Source: Pacificoceanicola sp049803835
Lineage (GTDB): Bacteria; Pseudomonadota; Alphaproteobacteria; Rhodobacterales; Rhodobacteraceae
Assembly: GCF_049803835.1 (NCBI RefSeq)
Contig: NZ_JBNAGK010000011.1
Span: 124,001-188,000 of the forward strand
Direction of reading: 5' to 3'
Length of the DNA stretch: 64,000 bases
Positions 49,547-57,491 of this stretch are shown here, piece by piece; position 1 is the first letter of the stretch; each line of letters begins with the position of its first letter. Both the position numbers and the translations under genes were made by a program. The notes below the pieces were generated by a model. That model searched no databases and was not told where the DNA came from. It worked only from the letters and a program-made list of their open reading frames with translations.

Positions 49547-50703
49547 TAGAGCAAGCTCCTGCGCTCCGGCCCGAAGAAGGCCACGCCAACGAAAGTCTGG
49601 TTCATGTGCAAGCCCCGGTGCTGTTCGCCATAGGTGTTGAACCCGAAGACCCGGCGTTCGTTGAACCGCTCCGAAACCACGCCGGTCAACCCCTTCTGGT
49701 CGATCTCCAGCCGCCTGAGAACGCAATCGAAGGCGAGCACGAAATCCGGTGGCGCGCCCGCCGCGTTGACGAGACCGAGACCCGATCGCAGCGTGTCGAC
49801 AATTTCCTTCCCCCGGCCCAACGTCATGATGAGGCCATCATCTATCGCAGCCATGAACGTCAGCCCCTGTGTCGGCGTGACGTCGCTGATCGCCCGGACA
49901 TAATGGCGTTGCTTGTGCAGGACGAGCAGCGGGTTCTCGGCGAAGATCTGCGGGCTGAGCGCCTCCACCGGATGGCCGACAAGCCGCGCGTATTCGGGCG
50001 CGGCGGGCGCACCGTTGATCTCGTAGACCACCCGCTTTTCCGGATTGGCACTGGTGATCACCACCTGCGTGTCGGTCGGCATGAAATGGTCGAAGGTCAG
50101 GCCGCGGAACTCGAGGTTGGTTTCGAGAAGCAAGAGCACCGCCGCGTTGGAATGGAACCGGCCCCGGTGCAACACGAAGGTCTCGCGGAACTGGAGCCCG
50201 TCCCCCGCCGACCCGCCAAAGATCGGCAGATCGCCAAGCGCGGACTCCAGGGTCGAGGCGAGCAGATCCTCCTGGTTGGAGAGACCGTCGGTGAACAGCA
50301 ACGCAAACCGCTCCCAGCCCTCCGAATGCCGGAAGCGGGCCGCGTGCTTGGTGGTCTCCGAAATGATCTCGGGAATGTTCAGCGGGTCGAGTTGGTCGTA
50401 GAGCACGGAGGCACAGCGGAAATGCCGTGCCGGGAAGGCGATCAGCAGCAAGCTGTCGTTGGCATAGCCATCCGGCGTGATTTGGCCGGCCGTCGTACAG
50501 CCAAAGGCCGGCACCCCGCCAAGCGCCGCGTCGAGTGCCTCGCCAAGCACGGCGAGGTCCATGTGCGCGGGCACAAAGACCAGCACGAAGCGCGTGGTCT
50601 GCAGGTCGATCTGCGGCGCAACCTCGTCCACCGCCTGCCGCGGATCCGTCGCCGTGGAATGTGCCACGGTGACATAGCGCGGCCCGATTGGGTCATCCCG
50701 CAT
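49546..50703 (-). CDS. FIST domain sensor protein
   Basis: This 385-residue protein contains FIST N and C domains, thought to bind small ligands (amino acids and related compounds) in signalling systems. Recognisable parts are 'GVPAFGCTTAGQITPDGY', 'FALLFTDGLSNQEDLLAS', 'LPIFGGSAGDGLQF' and, in the C-terminal half, 'NPLLVLHKQRHYVRAISD'. It has no membrane segment or signal peptide. ATG 50703 lies 10 bases after the LuxR-type gene and its stop overlaps the kinase start, so it is the probable ligand-sensing subunit of that kinase. The ligand may be a product or precursor of this locus. Confidence 0.9.
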   Translation of the reverse strand: MRDDPIGPRYVTVAHSTATDPRQAVDEVAPQIDLQTTRFVLVFVPAHMDLAVLGEALDAALGGVPAFGCTTAGQITPDGYANDSLLLIAFPARHFRCASVLYDQLDPLNIPEIISETTKHAARFRHSEGWERFALLFTDGLSNQEDLLASTLESALGDLPIFGGSAGDGLQFRETFVLHRGRFHSNAAVLLLLETNLEFRGLTFDHFMPTDTQVVITSANPEKRVVYEINGAPAAPEYARLVGHPVEALSPQIFAENPLLVLHKQRHYVRAISDVTPTQGLTFMAAIDDGLIMTLGRGKEIVDTLRSGLGLVNAAGAPPDFVLAFDCVLRRLEIDQKGLTGVVSERFNERRVFGFNTYGEQHRGLHMNQTFVGVAFFGPERRSLL

Positions 50704-50713
50704 GGTGCAGGTC

Positions 50714-51433
50714 TCAGTGCGCGAGGAAGCTCGCCGCTTCCGGCTCGGCAATGCCATGGTCGGGCGCGTTCAGCATGGCCGCCTCCACGAGCACGGCCGC
50801 CTGCGTGCGGTTCTTCACCCCGAGGCGTCGCAACAGCGCGGTGATATGCGCCTTCACCGTCGCCTCCGCGAGATCCAGTTCATAGGCGATCTGCTTGTTT
50901 GGCTTGCCGGCGCAGATCAGCTTCATCACCTTCTTCTGCTGCGGGGTCAGCGCCGCCAGTTCCGGGCTCAGGTCCTCCGGCAAGGCCGCCGCACTGCGCA
51001 CCTGTCGGAAATCGCCCGGGACGTACTTGCGCCCGGCCGTGACCTCCAGGAGCACATGCCGCAGGTCCGCGGCGGAGCTGTCCTTCGGCATGAACCCGGC
51101 AGCGCCCTCATCCATGAGCGCATGCACGAGTTCCACCGAGGCGAGCGAGGAAATCACCAGAATCGGTGTATCCGGCAACCGCCGCCGCAGGTTGAGAAAC
51201 CCGGAAATGCCGGCAACATCCGGCAACTTGAGGTCAAACATGACCAGTTGCGGCTCGAAGCCGCGATCGACGATCTCCAGCGCCTCTCTGAGGGTTCTGG
51301 ATTTCCGGCATGATGATCCCGGAAAAACCCGCTCTACCGACGATGCCAGGGCATCGCTGTAAAGCGGGTGGTCGTCGACAATGAGCACATCGTCTACATG
51401 CCCCTGCGTTACCGCAATGGTTGAGTGTTGCAT
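50714..51433 (-). CDS. LuxR/NarL-family response regulator
   Basis: This 239-residue regulator has a receiver domain with 'VLIVDDHPLYSDALASSV', phospho-acceptor 'LVMFDLKLPDVAGI' and 'GFMPKDSSAADL', and a C-terminal LuxR helix-turn-helix ('LTPQQKKVMKLICAGKPNKQ', 'EATVKAHITALLRRLGVKNR'). ATG 51433 follows 'GGGAGG' by about 10 bases. It is the first gene of the operon regulator-FIST-hybrid kinase-two secreted proteins. The kinase two genes downstream is the probable phosphate donor. Confidence 0.94.
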   Translation of the reverse strand: MQHSTIAVTQGHVDDVLIVDDHPLYSDALASSVERVFPGSSCRKSRTLREALEIVDRGFEPQLVMFDLKLPDVAGISGFLNLRRRLPDTPILVISSLASVELVHALMDEGAAGFMPKDSSAADLRHVLLEVTAGRKYVPGDFRQVRSAAALPEDLSPELAALTPQQKKVMKLICAGKPNKQIAYELDLAEATVKAHITALLRRLGVKNRTQAAVLVEAAMLNAPDHGIAEPEAASFLAH

Positions 51434-51543
51434 GGTAGTGCCTCCCTGCGGAGGAGGCTATCGTATGCCGGATTCATTGCAAGGCTTCAGTTTCCGATCG
51501 GCGGGAATCCGATACTAATGTCTAATGTGGCTTATCCGCGCGG

Positions 51544-52179
51544 CTACTTCAGCGCACCGCTGGCCTTGGCGACATGGGTAGCGATGGCATCCATCAGGGG
51601 CGGAGAGAGACAATCATAGGGCGAAAGTCCCAACTCCGTAAGACGGCCCCGGATTTCGTCCATCCGGCTCGGGTCGACCCCGCTTTCGATGACCGAAGAG
51701 ACGAAGGCCGCGAATTCGGGCGCGGACCAGCCGCTTTGTCCGGACAATTCCGTATGCACGAAGTCGAGGCCATGGAACGGGTGCCCGGTGTTCTCGATCC
51801 GGCCGTACATATGCACGCCGCAACCCTTGCAGGCATGACGCTGGATGGCCGCGCTGGCGTCGACGATCTCCAGCTTGTCGGCGTTCTCCTCGACAGAGAG
51901 CGCATCGCGTCCGACCACCGCCACCTGGCTGAAAATCGCTCCCTGCGGTTTCCAGCACTTGGTGCAGCCGCACACGTGGTTGTGGGCGGTTTGCGCCGTG
52001 ATCCGCACCACAACCGGGTTCGTGGTGCATTTGCAACGCAACGTGCCACCTGAAAATCCGACCCCCGTCGGCGGGATGCCGTGATCCACCTGCGGATGAA
52101 TCTTCACATGGCTGTACTGGGGCGTACTGGGGCCGGAAACCCCCTCGTTGCCTCCGAAGAGCTTGTCCAAAAGTGACAT
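51544..52179 (-). CDS. gfa: Gfa-type S-(hydroxymethyl)glutathione synthase
   Basis: Gfa accelerates the addition of formaldehyde to glutathione, the first step of glutathione-dependent formaldehyde oxidation. The 211-residue protein has the zinc-binding Cys pattern: 'GTLRCKCTTNPV', 'HNHVCGCTKCWKPQGAIFSQ' and 'RHACKGCGVHMYGRIE'. The tail 'LSPYDCLSPPLMDAI' is typical. ATG 52179 follows GGAGGA by 6 bases. It lies 109 bases after the MFS gene on the same strand. MtoX in this window releases formaldehyde, which gives a possible role, although the two genes are 36 kb apart. Confidence 0.9.
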   Translation of the reverse strand: MSLLDKLFGGNEGVSGPSTPQYSHVKIHPQVDHGIPPTGVGFSGGTLRCKCTTNPVVVRITAQTAHNHVCGCTKCWKPQGAIFSQVAVVGRDALSVEENADKLEIVDASAAIQRHACKGCGVHMYGRIENTGHPFHGLDFVHTELSGQSGWSAPEFAAFVSSVIESGVDPSRMDEIRGRLTELGLSPYDCLSPPLMDAIATHVAKASGALK

Positions 52180-52288
52180 TGTCTGTCCTCCCTTCGGCCC
52201 GCGTCTTGTGCGCGGGCCATTGAAGGACGGTGACCGCATGGGTTGATTCGCACAATTCAACCCTTGGTCTGTGTCCGGGACGCCGGAG

Positions 52289-53458
52289 TCAGGCGATGTT
52301 CTGCGCGATCCACCGTCCCCAGGGCCGTAGCCGATCCCGTTTGGCATGCAGGAAGACCGTCAGAGCGAGGGCCAGCGAAAGCACGACAAAGGGTGTCCCC
52401 GCCCCGCCCGCGCTCAGCAGCAACGCAAGCAGCGAGGCGAAGACCTGCCCCGCATAGAGCGCCGAAGCGATCAGCCCCGCCGTGGCATTGGCGGTCTCCG
52501 GAGGCCCCGCCGCCATGATCCGCCGCACGGTCAGCGGCAACAGCACGCCAAAGCCTGCGCCAAGCAGCATCGCCGCGATCAGCAATGCCGGAACCGAGGT
52601 GCCAAGCCCGAATTCCATGAGCCCGAGGATCACCGCCGCCATCGCCGCCGCTTCGGCCGTCTCCTCTCGCACCGCCTGCATCAGCGCCGCAATGCGCCAT
52701 GAGGTCAGCCCGCTGACCAGCGTCGCCGCGGCAATCGTCAACCCTGCCAGTGCCGGCATGTCGCGCACCGCTGGCATGAACGGAGCCTGGACCGGGACCA
52801 GATAAAAAGCGGTCATGGCGAGCGCAATGGTCGCCAGTGGCGTCTTCAACGTGGCAAGATCGGGCCGCGCGGACACCTGCCTCACAGGCGCTTTCCAGTC
52901 GAAGCCCGAGACGACGAACGCCACCGGCAAGGCCATCAGGTAGAGCACGAACGGCACGCGCCAGCCCATCTGGGACAACAGCCCACCAAGCAGGACGAAG
53001 ACCACGCCGCCGAAGGTGTTGATCGCCGACTGCCGGTTCACCACCTCGGCCCGCTCGGCGCCCTGATACTGCACCGCAATCGCCGCCGTAGCGAAGCACA
53101 GAACCGCCGCCGTGGCGAGTCCAAGACCGATACGGCTCATAAGAAGCCAGGCGAAGCCGCCCGCGAACCCGCCAAGGATGCCAAACCCCGCCAGCGCGCA
53201 GAGCGCCGCAATAAAGCCCTTGCGCTGGTCCATCTGCGCGGTCCTGCGTCCAATCGCCGGGCCCGCCAGCATGATGGCGAAAGCCGGCAGCACGAGCGCG
53301 ATCCGACCCCAGACCGACGCGCCGCCGGCCAGCGCCTCCTCCATCAACGGAACCGCCGGAGCAATCGCCGCGCCGCTCATGACGGCGCAGGCGCTTGCGG
53401 CCCAGATCACCCCGCGCCGGGAAGGCGCAAGGGTCGGCAAGTCTTCGGCGACGCTCAT
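52289..53458 (-). CDS. MFS transporter, probable exporter
   Basis: This 389-residue major facilitator protein shows about twelve hydrophobic segments. Motifs are weak but include 'LAGPAIGRRTAQMDQRKGF' between helices 2 and 3 and 'SRIGLGLATAAVLCFATAAI' in helix 4, as in drug-efflux members. ATG 53458 overlaps the stop of the FAD oxidoreductase gene (ATGA); the long frame upstream is not coding for this protein. As part of the TrpF/TrpA/AfsA-like operon it may export an intermediate or final product across the inner membrane. Confidence 0.9.
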   Translation of the reverse strand: MSVAEDLPTLAPSRRGVIWAASACAVMSGAAIAPAVPLMEEALAGGASVWGRIALVLPAFAIMLAGPAIGRRTAQMDQRKGFIAALCALAGFGILGGFAGGFAWLLMSRIGLGLATAAVLCFATAAIAVQYQGAERAEVVNRQSAINTFGGVVFVLLGGLLSQMGWRVPFVLYLMALPVAFVVSGFDWKAPVRQVSARPDLATLKTPLATIALAMTAFYLVPVQAPFMPAVRDMPALAGLTIAAATLVSGLTSWRIAALMQAVREETAEAAAMAAVILGLMEFGLGTSVPALLIAAMLLGAGFGVLLPLTVRRIMAAGPPETANATAGLIASALYAGQVFASLLALLLSAGGAGTPFVVLSLALALTVFLHAKRDRLRPWGRWIAQNIA

Positions 53459-54774
53459 TCCGCCGCCCACCGCTGCGGAACCGGCTTGCGCTGCACCGGG
53501 GAGAGCAGGCGCTGCACCGCGAGGTCGGCGGAGGTCAGGCAGCCTTCCATCGTGTGCCCTTCGAGGTAATCCCCGGCGATCTCCAGCCCGTTGACGCTTT
53601 CCGCCGCCCGCAGGATGTCCCGCTTTTTCTGCGTGAAAAAGGGCGCATAGCCGCAGATGCCGCCGGGATGCCGCGCCACGTGCACTTTCAGCCGCGCCGC
53701 CTTGATCGGCAACCGCTTGGAGAAGGTCTCTTCCGCGATCTGCACCAGCTCCGAGTCGGAACGGTCGAGGATGTCGCGCGCCGCCTTGCCCGAGAGGGTG
53801 AAACGGACGTGATGCGGCGAATGCAGGCGGTTGGCGGAGCAATGGCCCAAAGGCGCACCCGGCTCGAACATGATCGAATGCACGCCATCCTTGAACACCG
53901 GCGCGTCGTAGACGGCGTTGACCATCGCCAGGGGAAAATACCGCAGCTGATCGAGCGCCACCCGGCCATAGGCGGGCAGGTCCGCGATCTGGCGCAGGAC
54001 ATGCGCGGGCACCGCCGAGATCACCCGGCTTGCCGGGATCATCCGCGGCCCGGTCTTCTCCTCCAGCATCAGGCCACTGACATGCCCGTCGTAGGTCAGA
54101 ACCTTGCGCACCTTGGAACCGAAGCGGATGGTCTTCCCCTGCGCCAGCGAATCGTGGAACTGCCCGATGCCGCCCGCGATGGCGTGATGAGAGCCTTTGC
54201 CGAAGCCGGAGGCGAAGAGCATCATCAGCGATGGGTACAGCTCCGACGGCTCTGCCCCGCCCATGATGATGGAAAACAGGCGCAGCGGCCCATCATTCAG
54301 GCGCCGGGTGAAATGCCGGTCGATGGTCTTGTGATCCCAGCGGTTTTCCACCTGCTCGATCAGCCCATCCGTGTAATTCAGCCGATCCGCATTCTGCCGG
54401 GCGTAGTTTAGGAAGTTCCGGAACTGCAGGGCCCCGCGCGGCCCCAGCGCCGACGCCAGCCGCAGATCGCCGGTCAGCGTCTTCGACTTCTCCAACGCCA
54501 CCAGCGCGTCGTTCAGGACGATGTGGAACCCCGGGTGCTGGTCCTCGAACTCCGATATGCCGAACTCCTTGAGCAAGGCATTGAACCGCACCCAGGCGCT
54601 GGAGAAATTCTTGCCGCCGATTTCAAAGGCATGCTCACCCTGCCGGATGCAGGCAGCGCGGCCGCCGACATGGGTCCCGGCTTCGTGTATGATGCTCGGA
54701 ATGCCCCGGGCGGCGAGGTAATGGGCGGCGCCGAGGCCGGAAACGCCGGCACCGATGATATGAACGGGATCCAT
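53455..54774 (-). CDS. FAD-dependent oxidoreductase (amine oxidase/phytoene desaturase-like fold)
   Basis: This 439-residue flavoprotein starts with the dinucleotide-binding motif 'VHIIGAGVSGLGAAHYLAA', then 'EAGTHVGGRA' and near the C-terminus 'LEIAGDYLEGHTMEGCLTSA', which together define the amine-oxidase/protoporphyrinogen-oxidase superfamily. Substrate-determining parts are not recognised. ATG 54774 overlaps the AfsA-like stop (TGATG), and the stop overlaps the MFS start. Enzymes of this type oxidise amines or desaturate rings and polyenes, which suits a biosynthetic operon. Confidence 0.9.
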   Translation of the reverse strand: MDPVHIIGAGVSGLGAAHYLAARGIPSIIHEAGTHVGGRAACIRQGEHAFEIGGKNFSSAWVRFNALLKEFGISEFEDQHPGFHIVLNDALVALEKSKTLTGDLRLASALGPRGALQFRNFLNYARQNADRLNYTDGLIEQVENRWDHKTIDRHFTRRLNDGPLRLFSIIMGGAEPSELYPSLMMLFASGFGKGSHHAIAGGIGQFHDSLAQGKTIRFGSKVRKVLTYDGHVSGLMLEEKTGPRMIPASRVISAVPAHVLRQIADLPAYGRVALDQLRYFPLAMVNAVYDAPVFKDGVHSIMFEPGAPLGHCSANRLHSPHHVRFTLSGKAARDILDRSDSELVQIAEETFSKRLPIKAARLKVHVARHPGGICGYAPFFTQKKRDILRAAESVNGLEIAGDYLEGHTMEGCLTSADLAVQRLLSPVQRKPVPQRWAAE

Positions 54775-55628
54775 CAGGCTTCTCCTTGAACTGATTTCTT
54801 TGCCCGGCTCTGCACGCGGGCGGTGTGAATGGAACATTTGGCAAAGGGTTTCTGCGCAGCGTAGAGCCAGGCGGAGCGGCTCAGCCGCCCCCTGCCGACG
54901 TCGGAAAACTGCCGGGCCCCGCGCAGGAACACGCCCTGCGAGAGGTCAGCCAAGGGCTCGACCTGCTCGATGGTCACGCCGGTGAGAATGTCGCGGATGC
55001 GGTGATCGCCATCCGCCGTTGCATTGAGATACCGCTGCACCTGCATGAAGCATTCGAGCAGATAGAGCGGATGCACCGCCTGCGTCGTGTCGGCGAACAG
55101 GCAGCGGGAGGAGATCGGCAGCAGACGCGTCTCGATGTGATCATCCGTCACCACCGGCGTGGTGATCAGCACGTTCTCCGGCCGCACCTTGTTGAGCGGC
55201 TTGCCGTCACACGGCGGCAGACCATGTCCCGGCTGGAAGGTCTCCCGTTTCGGCAACGGGCGCAGTTGCCGGGTCAGCTCGACCTCGATCCGGGCGCGCT
55301 GCTTGCCGGTCTGATGGATCTCCACCTTGCAGCACAACCGCCCGTTTTTCTCGGCGGTGTAGGTCTCCACCGTCACCGGCGCATCGAACAGAACGTACTG
55401 GATGAAATCCGCCCGCACGGCACTGACGTAGCATGGCGCCGTGGCGCAATTCTGCGCTGCCTGTACCGCGCTTTCGAGCAGCAACAGGCCGGGGACATGG
55501 TCCAGCGGATGGTCGAAGAAGAACGGATGGGACTGGTCGATGATCAGCCGCGCCACGCCGGGGCGGTCGCTCGGGCAATATTGCAGGACTGCGTTGCGCA
55601 GGTCCATGCGGCGGTCAAGGGCGCTCAT
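54774..55628 (-). CDS. AfsA-type double-hotdog protein
   Basis: This 284-residue protein carries the AfsA hotdog signature 'SHPFFFDHPLDHVPGLLLLE' near residue 33, and a second hotdog half in the C-terminal part ('CLFADTTQAVHPLYLLECFM'). AfsA of Streptomyces joins a beta-ketoacyl thioester to dihydroxyacetone phosphate in gamma-butyrolactone hormone synthesis. The length fits AfsA. The gene overlaps trpA-like and FAD-oxidoreductase genes by a few bases, so it is part of the operon. Here it could condense a ketoacyl chain made by the ketosynthase at 33-34 kb with a triose phosphate or an aromatic alcohol, or act as a dehydratase. This is inference. Confidence 0.87.
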   Translation of the reverse strand: MSALDRRMDLRNAVLQYCPSDRPGVARLIIDQSHPFFFDHPLDHVPGLLLLESAVQAAQNCATAPCYVSAVRADFIQYVLFDAPVTVETYTAEKNGRLCCKVEIHQTGKQRARIEVELTRQLRPLPKRETFQPGHGLPPCDGKPLNKVRPENVLITTPVVTDDHIETRLLPISSRCLFADTTQAVHPLYLLECFMQVQRYLNATADGDHRIRDILTGVTIEQVEPLADLSQGVFLRGARQFSDVGRGRLSRSAWLYAAQKPFAKCSIHTARVQSRAKKSVQGEA

Positions 55629-56437
55629 GCCTTCGTCTCCCGGTTCAGCGCTTTGATGAAGGCGGCGGTTTCCTCGACGGGGTCGAGCCCGGCGGCAAGC
55701 GCAGTTTCGACGACGCCGGACACCGCGCTGCCGACGATGGCGATGTCCGCCCCTGCGGCAAACGCCTTGCCCACATCACTCGGGGTCTTGAGGCCAAACC
55801 CGAGCGCGATCGGCAGGGTCGTGTGCCCGCGCAGGGCTTCGATCTGGCAAGTCAGGTCCGCCGGATCGACAGAGCCTCCGGACCGCCCATAGGATGAAAC
55901 GAGATAGATGAACGCCCCGGCCCGGCCGAGCACCTGCTGACGCACTTCCGGCAGCGCATTGGCATAGATCGTCCCGACCTGCGCCAACCCCGCACCCCGT
56001 GCGGCGAGGTCGAAGCGGGTGGTCAGGACGGGCGGCAAGCCATGAGGCAGCACCCCGGCAAACCCCGCCTGCTTCGCAAGCCCGAGGATTTTCTCGAATC
56101 CTTCCGGACGCAGGGTATGGCTCGAATCGGCCAGCAGGATGATGTCCAGGGACCCGGTGAACTCGGCGGCCATGGCGATCACCGCCTCGGCGCCGGCCTC
56201 ATTCCGCAAGGCCCGCTCGTGTGCATGGAGCAGCGTCCTGCCATCGGTGAAGGCGTTGCGGAACGGCAGGCACAGCTCGACCATCGCAACGCCGATCCGG
56301 ACACATTCGCGGAGCAGGTCCCGTGTGGCGGCGAGCGACGGATCGCCCGCCATGATCAGCGGGCACAGCCGGTGCAACCGGGCCCGCGAAGGGATCACCG
56401 GCGTGGCATTCGAGAAATCGGGGGTATGGTTCATCAT
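55625..56437 (-). CDS. TrpA-like (tryptophan synthase alpha) paralogue without TrpB
   Basis: This 270-residue barrel is homologous to tryptophan synthase alpha subunit, which splits indole-3-glycerol phosphate into indole and glyceraldehyde 3-phosphate. The catalytic Glu and Asp positions are kept in 'MVELCLPFRNAFTDGRTLLH', and phosphate-binding parts in 'IALGFGLKTPSDV' and 'AIVGSAVSGVV'. The usual 'PFSDP' and 'ADGP' motifs are altered. No trpB is present in the window, so a stand-alone lyase releasing a free product is likely, as in plant BX1/IGL enzymes. ATG 56437 overlaps the TrpF-like stop (ATGA). Confidence 0.87.
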   Translation of the reverse strand: MMNHTPDFSNATPVIPSRARLHRLCPLIMAGDPSLAATRDLLRECVRIGVAMVELCLPFRNAFTDGRTLLHAHERALRNEAGAEAVIAMAAEFTGSLDIILLADSSHTLRPEGFEKILGLAKQAGFAGVLPHGLPPVLTTRFDLAARGAGLAQVGTIYANALPEVRQQVLGRAGAFIYLVSSYGRSGGSVDPADLTCQIEALRGHTTLPIALGFGLKTPSDVGKAFAAGADIAIVGSAVSGVVETALAAGLDPVEETAAFIKALNRETKA

Positions 56438-57102
56438 GAGGCAGCCTGGAACAAGGTGGATGGGGAGGAAGCAAGCACGAGCATCCGCGCCGCCTTGCGG
56501 TGGATCGCACCGCCTTTGATCCGCGCGGCGGAATCGACGTCCACCGCCTCGAAACCCGTCGTTTCGGACAAGTCGCAGATGCGGTCCGGGGTCAGCCCCC
56601 CGGCCAGCCAGACACGCGAGCCGTCCAGCCGGTCCCGCCAGGACGCGGCAACGGACGCATCAAGACTGACTCCTGTGGAGCCGATCGCCTGCCGCCCGCC
56701 GATGCGGTCGATCAGGAACACGTCGCAGCCCGCGGTCCTGTAGGGGTCGATCAGGCGCTGGATCGGACTGAAGCCATCGTCATCGACGTGGACCGTCTTG
56801 ATGACCGTCAGCCCCTGGTCCTTGAGATAGGCAATGTCGCGCGGCGCATTGAACCCGTGCAGTTGTACATGCCTCACCGGCGTGTGCTTCAGGAGCGACC
56901 AAAGCTCCGTCACCCGCCGCTTCACGCAGACCGCGACCGGCGTGACCCGCTCCGCACACTCCGCCAGTCCGGCCAGTTGCGCGTCGCTCAGGTTCTTCGG
57001 GTGCCCCGCTATGCCGGTCCACAATCCTGCATAGCGGGCGCCCTCCTGGTCAAGAATGTCCAGTTCTTCGCGATTGGTTATACCGCAGATCTTCAAATCC
57101 AT
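56434..57102 (-). CDS. TrpF-like (phosphoribosylanthranilate isomerase) paralogue
   Basis: This 222-residue barrel is homologous to phosphoribosylanthranilate isomerase, which catalyses an Amadori rearrangement. The general-base Cys is in 'LKICGITN', the Asp in 'VFLIDRIGG', and 'HVQLHGFNAP' and 'WLAGGLTPDRI' are kept. The phosphate-binding end is altered: 'AVDVDSAARIKGGAI' replaces the usual VDVSSGVE...G motif, and 'GSTG' replaces GGTG. ATG 57102 follows GGAG by 8 bases. It is the first gene of the operon TrpF-TrpA-AfsA-FAD-MFS-(Gfa) and is divergent from the LolA-like/MMPL/UbiD operon. Confidence 0.87.
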   Translation of the reverse strand: MDLKICGITNREELDILDQEGARYAGLWTGIAGHPKNLSDAQLAGLAECAERVTPVAVCVKRRVTELWSLLKHTPVRHVQLHGFNAPRDIAYLKDQGLTVIKTVHVDDDGFSPIQRLIDPYRTAGCDVFLIDRIGGRQAIGSTGVSLDASVAASWRDRLDGSRVWLAGGLTPDRICDLSETTGFEAVDVDSAARIKGGAIHRKAARMLVLASSPSTLFQAAS

Positions 57103-57491
57103 CTTTATCTCTCCGGAATCAGAATTACGGAATTCACTTCATGGAAAAACGATAGGCAAAAGCCTTGTTACATAGTGTCCAATATTTCGCCGAGTTGTGC
57201 GCGGCCCGCACGCTGTGTGACGCTGGCAAACACAGTGTGACATTGGCGACAGCGTCACGAGAGTCCTTTTATACAGGGCTTGTTCGCGCATCCATCACGC
57301 GGAGAACACCGCATATCCGTCAGTCACACACGTGACGGTTGCGCCATTTTCCGTCACATTCGAAAATCTTCCGTGTGAAAACGTCTTACAAACCGACGAA
57401 ACGCCTTTTTGTTTTTTGGAAGATTCAGGCGAGGGTGACCTCGGAATAAAAATGACCGTTCCATTTCAATTCTGACCTGAGGAAATCACAA
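57103..57491. promoter_or_regulatory. Divergent regulatory region with GTGTGAC direct repeats and a GTCAC palindrome
   Basis: This 389-base spacer separates the TrpF-like operon and the LolA-like/MMPL/UbiD operon. GTGTGACGCTGGC (57215-57227) and GTGTGACATTGGC (57235-57247) form a direct repeat with a 20-base period. GCGTCACG follows at 57252. GTCAC-ACAC-GTGAC (57323-57336) is an inverted repeat, and CCGTCACATT lies at 57351. The period of about two helical turns suits tandem binding of an OmpR-type dimer. Promoters for both operons should lie here; 57400-57425 is T-rich. Confidence 0.65.

Noticed and set aside
51544..52179. The Gfa gene as a core enzyme of the biosynthetic locus
   Set aside because: It has a clear formaldehyde-detoxification family assignment and is separated by 109 bases from the MFS gene; kept as an associated gene only.
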